Source: Alkalibacterium olivapovliticus
Lineage (GTDB): Bacteria; Bacillota; Bacilli; Lactobacillales; Carnobacteriaceae_A
Direction of reading: 5' to 3'
Length of the DNA: 64,000 nt
Assembly: GCF_003003275.1 (NCBI RefSeq)
Contig: NZ_PVTO01000009.1
Location: 1 to 64,000 of the forward strand
The notes beneath the pieces are model-generated. The model did no database searches. It worked only from the letters and a program-made list of their open reading frames with translations, and was not told the DNA's origin. Below are positions 36,302 through 46,084 of the stretch, one piece after another. Positions within the stretch are counted from its first letter, which is position 1. The number at the start of each line of letters is the position of its first letter. A program made the translations under genes and the position numbers.

Positions 36302-37342
36302 CTAGAAATTTCCTTTAAGTTTTTCGATCAGCTTCGGCGACAGGTGACTGACATAAAACATGACATATGATGCCGCGCCATTTAGACTGACTGACTTAGA
36401 TCTAAATAGGCCAGCCATTATTTTTCGCATAGGCGAGTTAGTCGCGCTATATTTACTCGCTTTTTTCACAGAAGGGTGATTGAGAATTTCTTTTATTTTT
36501 CTTCGTTTTTCTTTAAAAGAATAGGGACAATCCTTACTGTGGAATGGAATAATACAGGACATCGTCCCTTTTAAAAATAAAGCACTGGAAACTGGCAAAT
36601 TTTTATCCGTCAACTTTACTAACTCTCTATAAAACTCTTCGAATGTTTCGAATTTATTTGGTAAAAATTTGTTTGTTAAACTGTTTCTTCCATCAAATGT
36701 ATAGTTGTACAAGACATCTGAAGATATCTGACATGTATTGACATGACTGTAATACTGCAGATTGAACAGCCGGTCTTCACAACTGCTGTAATGAGGAAAT
36801 CTGATATTATTGGCTTTTACGATATCCAGTTTGTATACTTTATTCCAAATAACATACATCAATTGTTTTTCCATTAATTCATGCAGTTTGGCTAAAAACA
36901 ACTCATGAGTCCCCAGCCATTCATCTTTCACTTTGACAATCCGCTCGTCTACAAAATCAGCCCCATCCATGACATCAAGTCTGTAGGAAGACACAATAAG
37001 ATCCGGGTCCTGTTTTTCCAGGGTCATAGCGTATTTCTTCAACGTCATTTCAGGCAATGCATCATCGGAGTCCATCAAATATAAATAATGCCCTTTGGCA
37101 GAATCAATACCCATATTTCGTGCACTTCCCGGCCCCTCATTTTTCTTAGTGAGCTGAGTAAAGCGGGAATCATGTGCAATGGCGGAGTCAATGACCGTTT
37201 GTGAATTATCAGTGGACCCATCATTGACTATAATGCATTCAAAATCAGTCCATTCCTGCTTTTTTAAACTGGTGATCGTTTTCCTTACTGTATTTTCGCA
37301 ATTGTAAGCTGGCATAACGATACTAAAAAAGGGGCGTATCAT
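36302..37342 (-). CDS. Glycosyltransferase family 2
   Basis: A 346-residue GT-A enzyme: FSIVMPAYNCENTVRKTI, CIIVNDGSTDNSQTVI, HYLYLMDSDDALPEMTL and LMYVIWNKVYKLDIV. The SSCEDRLFNLQYY acceptor motif contains the ED base. It follows the priming transferase by 20 nt. C-terminal basic helix present as in other GT2 proteins of this locus. Confidence 0.87.
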   Translation of the reverse strand: MIRPFFSIVMPAYNCENTVRKTITSLKKQEWTDFECIIVNDGSTDNSQTVIDSAIAHDSRFTQLTKKNEGPGSARNMGIDSAKGHYLYLMDSDDALPEMTLKKYAMTLEKQDPDLIVSSYRLDVMDGADFVDERIVKVKDEWLGTHELFLAKLHELMEKQLMYVIWNKVYKLDIVKANNIRFPHYSSCEDRLFNLQYYSHVNTCQISSDVLYNYTFDGRNSLTNKFLPNKFETFEEFYRELVKLTDKNLPVSSALFLKGTMSCIIPFHSKDCPYSFKEKRRKIKEILNHPSVKKASKYSATNSPMRKIMAGLFRSKSVSLNGAASYVMFYVSHLSPKLIEKLKGNF

Positions 37343-37362
37343 AAGCTGCAGTATCCTTTCTA

Positions 37363-38745
37363 TTACTCCAAAATAGTTATTGTATCGGGAATAGGTTTCA
37401 GTTTAATATCCATTTCTTCATCTTCCACGCCTTTAGAAGACACTTTATCAAATAAGATTTTGATTGTCTGAACCATGATTTTAATGTCTAAAACTAAAGA
37501 GTATTTTTTAATGTACAACAAATCAAAATTTAACTTGCTGTTAAAATCAGTAGCATATTTACCGTAAACTTGCGCATACCCTGTAATACCTGCTCTGACA
37601 TTATGCCTTAAATAGTAATACGGATTCAGTTCTTTGAACTGGTCCACGAAAAATGGACGTTCCGGTCTTGGTCCAACTAGTGACATATCCCCAAGCAGCA
37701 CATTAAACAGCTGCGGCAATTCATCAATTCGCAGCGACCTTAAGTGCTTTCCAATTGGTGTAACCCTTGTATCGTTGGAAGTAGCCAGCACCGGCCCAGA
37801 GTCTTTTTCAGCAGTTGCTCCCATTGTTCTGAATTTGAGTATTCCAAATTCTTTCTGATTTTTCGTAATTCTTATTTGTTTATAAAAAACAGGCCCTTTA
37901 GAGGTGGCTTTCACTAACACCGCGGTCACAATCATGATAGGTGACGTTACAATTATCATGAGCAGAGCAACTACAAAATCGATCAGCCTTTTAATCAAAT
38001 CATTTTCCGGAGAAATACGGAAGTTGGACACTTCAATCAAGCTCTCATCTTCTATATTCATGATATTTGGATTGACCATGACCATGTTCTCAAAACTGGT
38101 CTGCAGAAATATTTTTTTATCTTCCCTGATCATCAAATCATATATTTTTATCTTGTCTTTCAGGTTTTCTGATAAGTACACGATGTCGACTTGATTCATA
38201 TTGTTCTTAACATTTTCATAAAAATTATCTGTTACAGCAATCGTAATCGTGTGTCGCTTGTTTTTGGCGTTTCCAAAGTTGTAAATAGCCTTTTTGCAGG
38301 CTTCAACGCTTCCGACAACCATAACTTTCTTGGTCCCGTCAACTTTTTCGTAGATTTTGAATACGATAAAGCGCCAGATCAGCAACAGGATCGTACTTAT
38401 TATAAAACTAATCCCTAAAACTGATCTTGGAAAAGTGAACCATCTTCCGTAAAACGTAAAGACCATAATCGCCAGGGTCATTATAAACTGAACCAGTACG
38501 GTCAGATAAACAAAGTCGATTCTGGATTTATTGTACAGGATGTACATACCAAATAATATATTAAATAATGTAAATGCAAGCATGATATATATGCGTGCCT
38601 CTTCATATGCATAGTAGTTAAAGAACGGGATCATACCGTCATACCTTAACCAAAAAGACAGATAAATAGCATAATGATAAATGCCAATATCGATTAGTCC
38701 GCTGATAATTTTTTTTGTTCGATCAAACCCACCTGATTTATGCAA
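37363..38745 (-). CDS. Polyprenyl glycosylphosphotransferase (WbaP-type priming enzyme)
   Basis: A 460-residue priming enzyme. Four N-terminal helices and a Rossmann-like middle (KVMVVGSVEACKKAIYNFG) precede the helix and catalytic domain: DLIKRLIDFVVALLMIIVTSPIM, GPVFYKQIRITKNQKEFGILKFRTM, LRSLRIDELPQLFNVLLGDMSLVGPRPERP, RAGITGYAQVYGKY. It links the first sugar phosphate to undecaprenyl phosphate for cluster C. This is a different class from the small CapM-like enzyme of cluster A, so the two polymers probably start with different sugars. TTG start after GGGGG. Confidence 0.92.
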   Translation of the reverse strand: MHKSGGFDRTKKIISGLIDIGIYHYAIYLSFWLRYDGMIPFFNYYAYEEARIYIMLAFTLFNILFGMYILYNKSRIDFVYLTVLVQFIMTLAIMVFTFYGRWFTFPRSVLGISFIISTILLLIWRFIVFKIYEKVDGTKKVMVVGSVEACKKAIYNFGNAKNKRHTITIAVTDNFYENVKNNMNQVDIVYLSENLKDKIKIYDLMIREDKKIFLQTSFENMVMVNPNIMNIEDESLIEVSNFRISPENDLIKRLIDFVVALLMIIVTSPIMIVTAVLVKATSKGPVFYKQIRITKNQKEFGILKFRTMGATAEKDSGPVLATSNDTRVTPIGKHLRSLRIDELPQLFNVLLGDMSLVGPRPERPFFVDQFKELNPYYYLRHNVRAGITGYAQVYGKYATDFNSKLNFDLLYIKKYSLVLDIKIMVQTIKILFDKVSSKGVEDEEMDIKLKPIPDTITILE

Positions 38746-38813
38746 GGTAAGTCCCCCATTCTTATTTTAAATCTTAAAAAGTGTACCACACCTGTTAGTG
38801 TATAAAAAGGATA

Positions 38814-39872
38814 TTAAAAGACTGTCTGATACGGTGTATATCTTCGGTACATACCGGAGATAACAAATATCAGCAGAAAGACAACGACTGAAAAGCCGAT
38901 GTAACACATTATATTTAATACTTTGTATTTAGTTAAGGACATAAAAAAGTAAGGGACAAGTAGTATTTCCATAGTAGCAAAAAGCGTACTGATTCTTCCC
39001 CCTACTGTTTCAAGAGTTCCAAATGCCAGTAAAAATATTGGTGAAAGTAAATACAACTTCATCATGACCTTAACCCATTTATCTTCATCTATCTTGAGTT
39101 GCTTGAAAAATATAATCATTCCAAAAATGAGCAGTATTTGCATCCATAAGATAGGATACCTGATCCATGGTCCACTAATATAGTACGGATTGGTAAAATA
39201 CGAACCGTATCCAGAAGGAACTGCCCACAAGTACAATGCAGGATTCTGCATCAGGTAGCCTGCAAATGTCGCCAGTAATAAGTAGCCCACTGCATTTTTC
39301 ACGGTCACCTTTTTTATTATCAAATTAAAAATGTAACCCGCAATGAATGCGTAGGCTGTAACATGAAATAATGATGCCAGAAATACAATCAGCAAGAATT
39401 TAACCGGCTGTTTATTTATGATATACGGGATGGTAAACAGTAGAATAATTGCAGCAAGTGATCCTCTTACTTGTCCCATATCTCTCGCCATAAAGAATCG
39501 ACCATAATAATAAGCCAGAACCATGGATGGATACGGGACATATTTATAGAGGAAATACGTTAGTGATGCTAGTGTGAGAATCGCAAAGAACAAGACGAAT
39601 GTATAGTAGTTCAGTCCAAGAGTAGAGAATAGCGAGCTAAAAAATAGAAACCCGGATTCCAAACGGACTGATCCATCAAACAGAACCCTGAGGGAATCTG
39701 CTCTATTATAGTAGACACCATAGGATACAAAATCATATCCCATATAGTACCTTAATCCGGCAAATATGGCCAAAGTAGCGCCGGTCAGCCATCCGATCCA
39801 TCTTTTGTCCAGTATCAGTTCAGTTAGTGCCAAGGACAAAACGATCAGCAGTATGGCAAAATAAATTCCCAT
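38814..39872 (-). CDS. EpsG-family polysaccharide polymerase
   Basis: A 352-residue membrane protein of the EpsG type: ATLAIFAGLRYYMGYDFVSYGVYYNRA near the start and YYYGRFFMARDMGQVRGSLAAIILLFTI in the middle, then about five more helices. It would polymerise repeat units outside the membrane. Two further polymerase-like proteins of a different family follow upstream in the same operon. Confidence 0.83.
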   Translation of the reverse strand: MGIYFAILLIVLSLALTELILDKRWIGWLTGATLAIFAGLRYYMGYDFVSYGVYYNRADSLRVLFDGSVRLESGFLFFSSLFSTLGLNYYTFVLFFAILTLASLTYFLYKYVPYPSMVLAYYYGRFFMARDMGQVRGSLAAIILLFTIPYIINKQPVKFLLIVFLASLFHVTAYAFIAGYIFNLIIKKVTVKNAVGYLLLATFAGYLMQNPALYLWAVPSGYGSYFTNPYYISGPWIRYPILWMQILLIFGMIIFFKQLKIDEDKWVKVMMKLYLLSPIFLLAFGTLETVGGRISTLFATMEILLVPYFFMSLTKYKVLNIMCYIGFSVVVFLLIFVISGMYRRYTPYQTVF

Positions 39873-39925
39873 GCTGTTCCTCCCTTCTTTTTTTAATAAA
39901 AACTGTTTTTGGTTATATCACTCGT

Positions 39926-41107
39926 TCAAACTCTTTCATCCACAGTATATAATACAATCAGTAAAATCATAAGCCAGTACCCTGATGATAAATATCCGCC
40001 CTTAGCACTATTCAGCAGAATGAAAATAAGTCCCAATGCCCAGTTTTCTCGAAGGATCCATATTGTGAATCCACTTAAAACAAGGAGTCCCGCTATGCCA
40101 AAATCAGATACAGCGTAAGCATAAACATTCGTTACTACTGGTGTCTGCCCGAGTCCATTACCCAGTAAAATCGTGCTGCGGTCAACATACTGCCAGCTAT
40201 CAAATAGTCTCATACGAGCAGATGTATCCTGTCCTGTAAATACGGAAACAGTTCGCTGTATTAGTGTAGTCTCAATAATATCCCAGTAGAAAATGGAAAA
40301 TAGAACTAGTGAGAGTGGAATAAGAAGTAACCAGTTGGACCATTTAAAACTTTTGGTGTAAAACAATAAGGCGATTTTAATCAATACTATAACGATCAAT
40401 ATACCAATCATGCTATAAGAAAAGGTGCTTAAGATTCCTAGAGACAGCACCACCGAAAATAGGAACAGTCCTTTTGACTTTACTTTAGAAAATAAATTGA
40501 CGGCAATCAATGTATTGAGATAAAAGCCTAAATGTGCCGGTTCTGAAAATATACTTCTAGTTCTGATAATGGCAGGATTCGATTCGAAATAATAGCTGTA
40601 AATATCTCTGCGGGTAAAGCGCCAAAATATCTCCTGAGGTACTCTAGTTTCGCGGTAAAGTTCAAACGTAATGTAAACACCAATCAAAATAACCAGTACA
40701 GCTAAAACATTATTGATTATCAAAAATGAACGTGTCAGCTTGTGTTCTCTCAAGTAATTAATCACAACCGTTACCATAACGGAATAAAAAAGAAGTTTAA
40801 GTATGCCCATCACGGCTGTTCTAATGACAAATGCATCATTAAAAGCATATTGAAGCATCACGTGCGCAGCCAAAAAGCCTACTAAGCCTGTTATGACGAC
40901 TAGCTGTTCCCTTTTTAGTTTAAAATTTACTGTCAGAATCAGTAAGATAAGTATAAATAGTAAAATGTATTCAGCAAATGTAATCTGTTTGTAAATCCAG
41001 TCACTCAACACAAACGCAAGGCTTAACAGAATTAATAAAGCATATGATACAATTGACTGCATCTTTGATCGTGCACTGTACAATTGACTAATTGGACCAC
41101 TTTGCAT
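39926..41107 (-). CDS. O-antigen ligase/polymerase family protein (copy 1)
   Basis: A 393-residue polytopic membrane protein with about 10-12 helices. The block TRSIFSEPAHLGFYLN near residue 190, a large external loop with QRTVSVFTGQDTSARMRLFDSW, and a late NSAKGGYLSSGYW are typical of Wzy/WaaL-like proteins. It is homologous along its length to the product of 42418-43602. The two flank the MnaA gene. Whether it polymerises or ligates cannot be told. Confidence 0.82.
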   Translation of the reverse strand: MQSGPISQLYSARSKMQSIVSYALLILLSLAFVLSDWIYKQITFAEYILLFILILLILTVNFKLKREQLVVITGLVGFLAAHVMLQYAFNDAFVIRTAVMGILKLLFYSVMVTVVINYLREHKLTRSFLIINNVLAVLVILIGVYITFELYRETRVPQEIFWRFTRRDIYSYYFESNPAIIRTRSIFSEPAHLGFYLNTLIAVNLFSKVKSKGLFLFSVVLSLGILSTFSYSMIGILIVIVLIKIALLFYTKSFKWSNWLLLIPLSLVLFSIFYWDIIETTLIQRTVSVFTGQDTSARMRLFDSWQYVDRSTILLGNGLGQTPVVTNVYAYAVSDFGIAGLLVLSGFTIWILRENWALGLIFILLNSAKGGYLSSGYWLMILLIVLYTVDERV

Positions 41108-41126
41108 CTATTAATTCCTCCTAGCG

Positions 41127-42248
41127 CTACTCTTCAAAGTATTTTGTTATCTCTTTAATTATACGACTACTGGCTAAGCCGTCTCCATATGGATTTACTG
41201 CTTTGGACATTTTAAGATATAATTCTGTATCAACCAAAAGCTCGTTTACGGCATAAATTACATTATCTTTTTCAGTCCCAATCACTTTAAGGGTGCCAGC
41301 TTCAAGCCCTTCAGGACGTTCCGTTTTGTCACGAAGGACCAGAACAGGTACATCCAGCGCCGGTGCTTCTTCCTGAAGCCCCCCGGAATCAGTCAGCACC
41401 ATATAGGCCTTACTGATAACCTGATGAAATACGTCAACCTCAAGGGGTTCTACCAAGTGGATTCGATCGCGGTCTCCAAGTAACTCGTTCGCCATTGCCT
41501 GGACGATTGGGCTTAAATGAACTGGCATTAGTACAGATACATTCTTGTGCTTCTCAGTAATGGCATTTATCGCTTCAAATACGTGCTGCATAGGTTGTCC
41601 ATGGTTTTCCCTACGGTGCATGGTGAGAAGTATCCACTTTTGATCAGGAGAGTCGTTCATGAGGTCAAGCGAAGAATGACGAGTATTAGATTCTTTTGTA
41701 TAGTGTATCGCATCAATCACCGTATTACCCGTGACACTTATTTTGTGTTCATCTTTTCCTTCATTAAGTAAGTTTGCTTTGGTCATTTCAGTTGGGACAA
41801 AAAACAAATCGGTCAGCGTATCGATCAGCTGTCTGTTCGCTTCTTCAGGGAATGGAAAATATTTATCGTATGTCCTCAATCCTGCTTCCACGTGCCCTAT
41901 TGGTATCTGATGGTAGTAAGCAGCTAGAGCAGCTGCAAAACTGGTTGTCGTGTCCCCATGCACCAGCACCATATCCGGTTTTTCATCCAAGAATATTGAT
42001 TCAATCCCTTTTAGAATATCTGACGTGATATCCGACAAAGTCTGATTTTTTTTCATTATATCCATATCAAAGTCTGGTCTAATTGAAAATACATCCAGAA
42101 CCTGATCCAGCATTTCGCGGTGCTGGGCAGAAACAATGACTAGTGTGGTGTATTCTTTTGACTGTTTATTCAATTCAAGAATAACAGGTGCCATTTTAAT
42201 GGCTTCCGGTCGTGTACCAAATACTATAGCAATTTTTTTCTTGTCCAT
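41127..42248 (-). CDS. mnaA: UDP-N-acetylglucosamine 2-epimerase (non-hydrolysing)
   Basis: A 373-residue GT-B-like epimerase giving UDP-ManNAc from UDP-GlcNAc. Family motifs: FGTRPEAIKMAPVILEL, VHGDTTTSFAAALAAYY, GHVEAGLRTYDKYFPFPEEANRQ, LLTMHRRENHG and LTDSGGLQEEAPALDVPVLVLRDKTERPE. UDP-ManNAc could enter the cluster C polymer or the linkage unit of a wall teichoic acid. It lies between two paralogous polymerase-like genes and has a possible promoter of its own. Confidence 0.95.
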   Translation of the reverse strand: MDKKKIAIVFGTRPEAIKMAPVILELNKQSKEYTTLVIVSAQHREMLDQVLDVFSIRPDFDMDIMKKNQTLSDITSDILKGIESIFLDEKPDMVLVHGDTTTSFAAALAAYYHQIPIGHVEAGLRTYDKYFPFPEEANRQLIDTLTDLFFVPTEMTKANLLNEGKDEHKISVTGNTVIDAIHYTKESNTRHSSLDLMNDSPDQKWILLTMHRRENHGQPMQHVFEAINAITEKHKNVSVLMPVHLSPIVQAMANELLGDRDRIHLVEPLEVDVFHQVISKAYMVLTDSGGLQEEAPALDVPVLVLRDKTERPEGLEAGTLKVIGTEKDNVIYAVNELLVDTELYLKMSKAVNPYGDGLASSRIIKEITKYFEE

Positions 42249-42307
42249 GTCATTAAGGCTCCATCCTGAGAATAATTATTATACAGCTAATGATCAAACA
42301 ATCAGGC

Positions 42308-42335
42308 ATCATATTACCATACATTGACTGTTCAA
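42308..42335 (-). promoter_or_regulatory. Possible internal promoter before mnaA
   Basis: Minus-strand TTGAAC (42330-42335), 16-base spacer, TATGAT (42308-42313), in the 169-nt gap before mnaA, the widest gap in cluster C. Confidence 0.45.
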
Positions 42336-42417
42336 TTGTGGTGTTTCTTCATTTGTCATAAACAATTTGAATTTAAACCCCAATTATCACTCCACTCTAA
42401 TTAAGTGTACGGACTGT

Positions 42418-43602
42418 CTAGCCAACATTCTGATTTCCTTTTTTTCTAATGCAGAATACGAACATATAAAGTAAAAACAGCCAGAAAGCGGGATTTAAAT
42501 AGCCTCCCTTGGCACTGTTCATTAAAAAAAATAACATAAATATAGATACATTAGAGATAAGTAAATAAAGTGTGAAGAGCACATATGGAATCAATCCAAC
42601 CAAACCAAAATCAGTCAGCAGGTAGGCGTAAATATTGGTGATAGGAGGCGAATGAGCCACTCCATTTCCAAATATGATCCGTTCATTTTCCAGATAAATC
42701 CAACTTTGAACGATCCTACTGTAAGCCGAACCATCTGCTCCTGTTACGATGTCTAATGTCCGCTGGATAATCGTCACTTGAATAAAGTCCCAGAAGAAAC
42801 CAACTCCTACAATAAAGGGAAGTATGACAATCCAATACCACTGTTGCCATTTAATATCTTTTTTTATCAAACGGGTAATCAGATAGGTCGATCCAGTGGC
42901 ACATAATATAATGATCATACTGTAACTCAGAGTAAACAGTATGCCGAAAATAAGTATAGCTAAAACCCATTTATTTTTTTTAAATCCTGAAAAGACATTT
43001 GCAAAAAATACAGTATTAAGATAATAACCTAAATGAGCCGGTTCAGAAAACAAGCTCCGCATTCGAACGATATTCTCATTCTCATTAAATAAATAACTAG
43101 TTGTGTCCGTGCGGGTAAATGTCCAAAGGACTAAGTATATATCATCTCTATTTAAATAGATGAGCAGTGTTATAACTATACCAATAATAATAGATGCTAC
43201 TGCAAATACATTACTGGTTTTTAAAAACTGTTTATATAAATTCTTTCTTTTAACAAAACTGTACACCATCAACAGGACACTTAAATATAGACCGATTTTG
43301 AGTGCTGATAAAAAAGCCCTTGTAGTGTCGAACCAGTAATCATTAAAATTAACATTTAAGATATAATTCAATCCCAGAAAAAATAAGGGAATAGATCCAG
43401 CAATCATCTGTTTCTTTGATAGAGTCACCTGCCCTAATATTAAAAATAGAAAAGCGGTTAATGCCAGCACAAAATCACCGAATGAAGAGTAAAAGATGAT
43501 CCAGTCACTGACTAAAAAAGCAATAGAGATCAAAGAGAACAATGTAACCGTCCAGAATCCAGGTGCTAAATCGTACAATTTTGTGGTAATTAGTTTCGGC
43601 AA
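42418..43602 (-). CDS. O-antigen ligase/polymerase family protein (copy 2)
   Basis: A 394-residue membrane protein paralogous to 39926-41107: MRSLFSEPAHLGYYLN, QRTLDIVTGADGSAYSRIVQSW and NSAKGGYLNPAFW align with the same blocks of copy 1 at the same positions. About 10-12 helices. The duplication is old, judging by divergence. One copy may polymerise and the other act as a ligase, or they may join different linkages. Confidence 0.82.
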   Translation of the reverse strand: MPKLITTKLYDLAPGFWTVTLFSLISIAFLVSDWIIFYSSFGDFVLALTAFLFLILGQVTLSKKQMIAGSIPLFFLGLNYILNVNFNDYWFDTTRAFLSALKIGLYLSVLLMVYSFVKRKNLYKQFLKTSNVFAVASIIIGIVITLLIYLNRDDIYLVLWTFTRTDTTSYLFNENENIVRMRSLFSEPAHLGYYLNTVFFANVFSGFKKNKWVLAILIFGILFTLSYSMIIILCATGSTYLITRLIKKDIKWQQWYWIVILPFIVGVGFFWDFIQVTIIQRTLDIVTGADGSAYSRIVQSWIYLENERIIFGNGVAHSPPITNIYAYLLTDFGLVGLIPYVLFTLYLLISNVSIFMLFFLMNSAKGGYLNPAFWLFLLYMFVFCIRKKGNQNVG

Positions 43603-43675
43603 TAAAGGGCCCTCACTTTCTATAGTAAGTCTTTAAGCTGTCTAAAGATTTTATTAATGAGACTGACTGTCACTT

Positions 43676-44599
43676 TTAGTTCAGTAATTGCTTTAGCCTG
43701 GCAGCTGTTAGAAACAGTTTATCTTTAAAGGTAATCATTCCTGAAGGATCAATTTTCTTATTATTCAGGTTATACGTCTGAGCCTTCATTAACCCATGGT
43801 ATATGGATAAAAGCTGACGCTTAACAAACACTTTTTGATTTTCAGTAAGCTCTGGACTTCTGTACACGTCTTCCAGTCCCTTAAACACCTCTAGGTAAGA
43901 ATCGAAGGATTTTACTTTATGGATCCGCGTGTTCTCTGTCATGGTAGAAGCCGCTCGGTACCGTCTATGGTAAAATGCCTTGTTAAGATAGGTCATTGTT
44001 TCCAGTACAGTAAAAAGACGCGTGGTGAAATACTCATCTTCGTGAAGCACACCTTCTAGAAAATAAAGGTTGTGAGTGACAATCAATTCTTTTTTCACTA
44101 AGTACAGGCATGGCGACGCACTGAATGTCTTTCGGTTTTTCTGCAGCGCTTCTTCCTGCTGATACACTTTTCGGTCTTCCAGCTGGTGACTGAATGTGTA
44201 ATCCCCTTCATTCTCTGGCCCTGCGTTTCCGTCGTGAAAACTTCTGCCGTTAAAGCGAACCAGATCCGCCTCTGTCTGTTCCAGTTGCTTAACTGATTCT
44301 TCAATCGTCTCCGGTTCGATCCAGTCATCAGAATCGACAAAGTAAAGGTATTTCCCTTTTGCTTCTTTTATGCCTTCATTCCGTCTCGCGCCCTGTCCTT
44401 TATTGTTGTCGTGGGCAATTACTTTGATTTTATCTTTGTATTGTTTGAGCAAGTAGACTGTCGCGTCTTTTGATCCGTCATCGATTACGATGATTTCAGT
44501 ATGCGTGTAGGTCTGATTGAGTAATGACTCGATACACTCTTCAATGTACCGTTCGACATTATAAGACGGCACAATGATGGAGACTAATGGATGTGACAT
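43676..44599 (-). CDS. Glycosyltransferase family 2
   Basis: A 307-residue GT-A enzyme: VSIIVPSYNVERYIEECIESL, VIDDGSKDATVYLL, ARRNEGIKEAKGKYLYFVDSDDWIE and VLHEDEYFTTRLF. The ATG at 44599 follows GGAG by ten bases and avoids the 26-nt overlap with the flippase gene that the longer frame would need. Sugar specificity is unknown. Confidence 0.87.
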   Translation of the reverse strand: MSHPLVSIIVPSYNVERYIEECIESLLNQTYTHTEIIVIDDGSKDATVYLLKQYKDKIKVIAHDNNKGQGARRNEGIKEAKGKYLYFVDSDDWIEPETIEESVKQLEQTEADLVRFNGRSFHDGNAGPENEGDYTFSHQLEDRKVYQQEEALQKNRKTFSASPCLYLVKKELIVTHNLYFLEGVLHEDEYFTTRLFTVLETMTYLNKAFYHRRYRAASTMTENTRIHKVKSFDSYLEVFKGLEDVYRSPELTENQKVFVKRQLLSIYHGLMKAQTYNLNNKKIDPSGMITFKDKLFLTAARLKQLLN

Positions 44600-44630
44600 A
44601 GTAGACTTGCTCCTTTCGATTGGTTTAGCG

Positions 44631-46058
44631 TTAATCTTTGGCGGTTCTGACTTCATTCAACAGGCGTTTGAATTCTCCCGTGATAAGCAGTCCACCGATC
44701 CACATGACTACGAATACAAGGCCTTTAATGACCAGATTGATAAACAGATTGAATGGCAGATCCGGCAACAGCAGAAAAGCGCCTACTTGAATCAGCGCAA
44801 GAATAAGTGGCTTGATCAGTACTTTAAAGAAGGGCAGTAAGCTGTCATTAAACATTTTAATCATCAGCAGATAATTGACCTGCAGGAAGTTCAATGCAAA
44901 AGCGATAACGAGGAACAACGCGACAAATTCAATCTGCCCCATTAAGATTCCACTTACAATACCCGATACATTAAAGATAGTCGATAATATACCGGATAAC
45001 AAGAGTAAATCTGTCCGGTTACCTGACTGGAAGATACCACCCGTGCTTGAGACGATCATCTGGATCCAGACAGACAAGGCTAATATTTGGAACGTCAGGA
45101 TACTGCCGTCCCATTGAAGGCCGAATATGAACAGGATAATTTCTTCAGCTGTGAAGAACAAAAAGACAGACAGTGGCATTCCCAGAGTCGCAAGTAAGTT
45201 GGACATTCTCAGGTACACTCTCTTGATGCGTTCTTTTTCGTCGACATAATCGGATAAAATCGGATGGATCACTGAGGTAACGACACTTGTCAGGACTTGA
45301 TTCGGGTAGAGAGACATCCGGTAAGCTTGATCATAGTAGGCTAAAGCACTTGATGAGAGGTACCGTCCGATCAGTAAATTGTCCAGGTTTCGTGAAAAGT
45401 AATTGATAAAATTAAATAAGAACTGGTTTCTGGAAAACGCGTATATCTTTCTAAGCGGGGCCCAAGAGAACTTCAGCTTAATTCTGGTGTCTGTTTTAAG
45501 GTAAAAGACCATAAACATCGTGAAGGCTTTTGCCGTATTTCCGATAATGATGGCATAATAACTGAAGCCTAAAAAGGCGAGAATAATCGAGACGATTCCG
45601 GACACTATTGCACCGGCTATCGTCGTCAAGTTAACCAGCTTGAAATTTTGTTCCTTTAATAATAACGACTGCGGGACAACTAGAATGCCATAGAAGAAAA
45701 CCGCGATGGCTAAGATCATGCTGATTCTTATGAATACTTCGTTCCCGTAAAACAGACTCATGGGATAGCCCAGGAAGACAAACAGGATTGACAGTCCAAC
45801 TGCTATGTACAGGCTGAACGAAAAGATCGAGTCCACTTCTTTTCTGGTCAGCTGTTTATTTTGAATAATGGCGGGCCCAATTCCGAAATCTGCCAGGAGC
45901 TGAAAGAACACTAAAAAGATATTGACCGCAGATACGATGCCGTATTCCGCTGGGGTCAATATCCGTGAGATGACTGCTGTGACTAAAAGCTGCACTAATA
46001 CAATAGAGTATTTACCCATTGCTGAATAGATGATTCCTCTTTTAAATTGTTCATACAT
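44631..46058 (-). CDS. Wzx-type flippase (MOP superfamily), cluster C
   Basis: A 475-residue polytopic protein with about 12 helices. YSAMGKYSIVLVQLLVTAVISRILTPAEYGIVSAV opens like the WzxC/TuaB-type exporters, and FGIGPAIIQNKQLTRKEVDSIFSFS and SRNQFLFNFINYFSRNLDNLLIGRYLSSSALAYYDQAYR are strong matches to that subfamily. It would flip the cluster C repeat unit. It differs from the two other flippases of the window, in line with three separate pathways. Confidence 0.9.
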   Translation of the reverse strand: MYEQFKRGIIYSAMGKYSIVLVQLLVTAVISRILTPAEYGIVSAVNIFLVFFQLLADFGIGPAIIQNKQLTRKEVDSIFSFSLYIAVGLSILFVFLGYPMSLFYGNEVFIRISMILAIAVFFYGILVVPQSLLLKEQNFKLVNLTTIAGAIVSGIVSIILAFLGFSYYAIIIGNTAKAFTMFMVFYLKTDTRIKLKFSWAPLRKIYAFSRNQFLFNFINYFSRNLDNLLIGRYLSSSALAYYDQAYRMSLYPNQVLTSVVTSVIHPILSDYVDEKERIKRVYLRMSNLLATLGMPLSVFLFFTAEEIILFIFGLQWDGSILTFQILALSVWIQMIVSSTGGIFQSGNRTDLLLLSGILSTIFNVSGIVSGILMGQIEFVALFLVIAFALNFLQVNYLLMIKMFNDSLLPFFKVLIKPLILALIQVGAFLLLPDLPFNLFINLVIKGLVFVVMWIGGLLITGEFKRLLNEVRTAKD

Positions 46059-46084
46059 AGTGCGTTAACTCCTATCTGTGCCGA

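Noticed and set aside
44574-44840. 88-residue plus-strand open frame at the GT2/flippase junction
   Set aside because: It is antisense to two well-supported genes, and the GT2 start was placed at 44599 on ribosome-site evidence, so no real gap exists for it.
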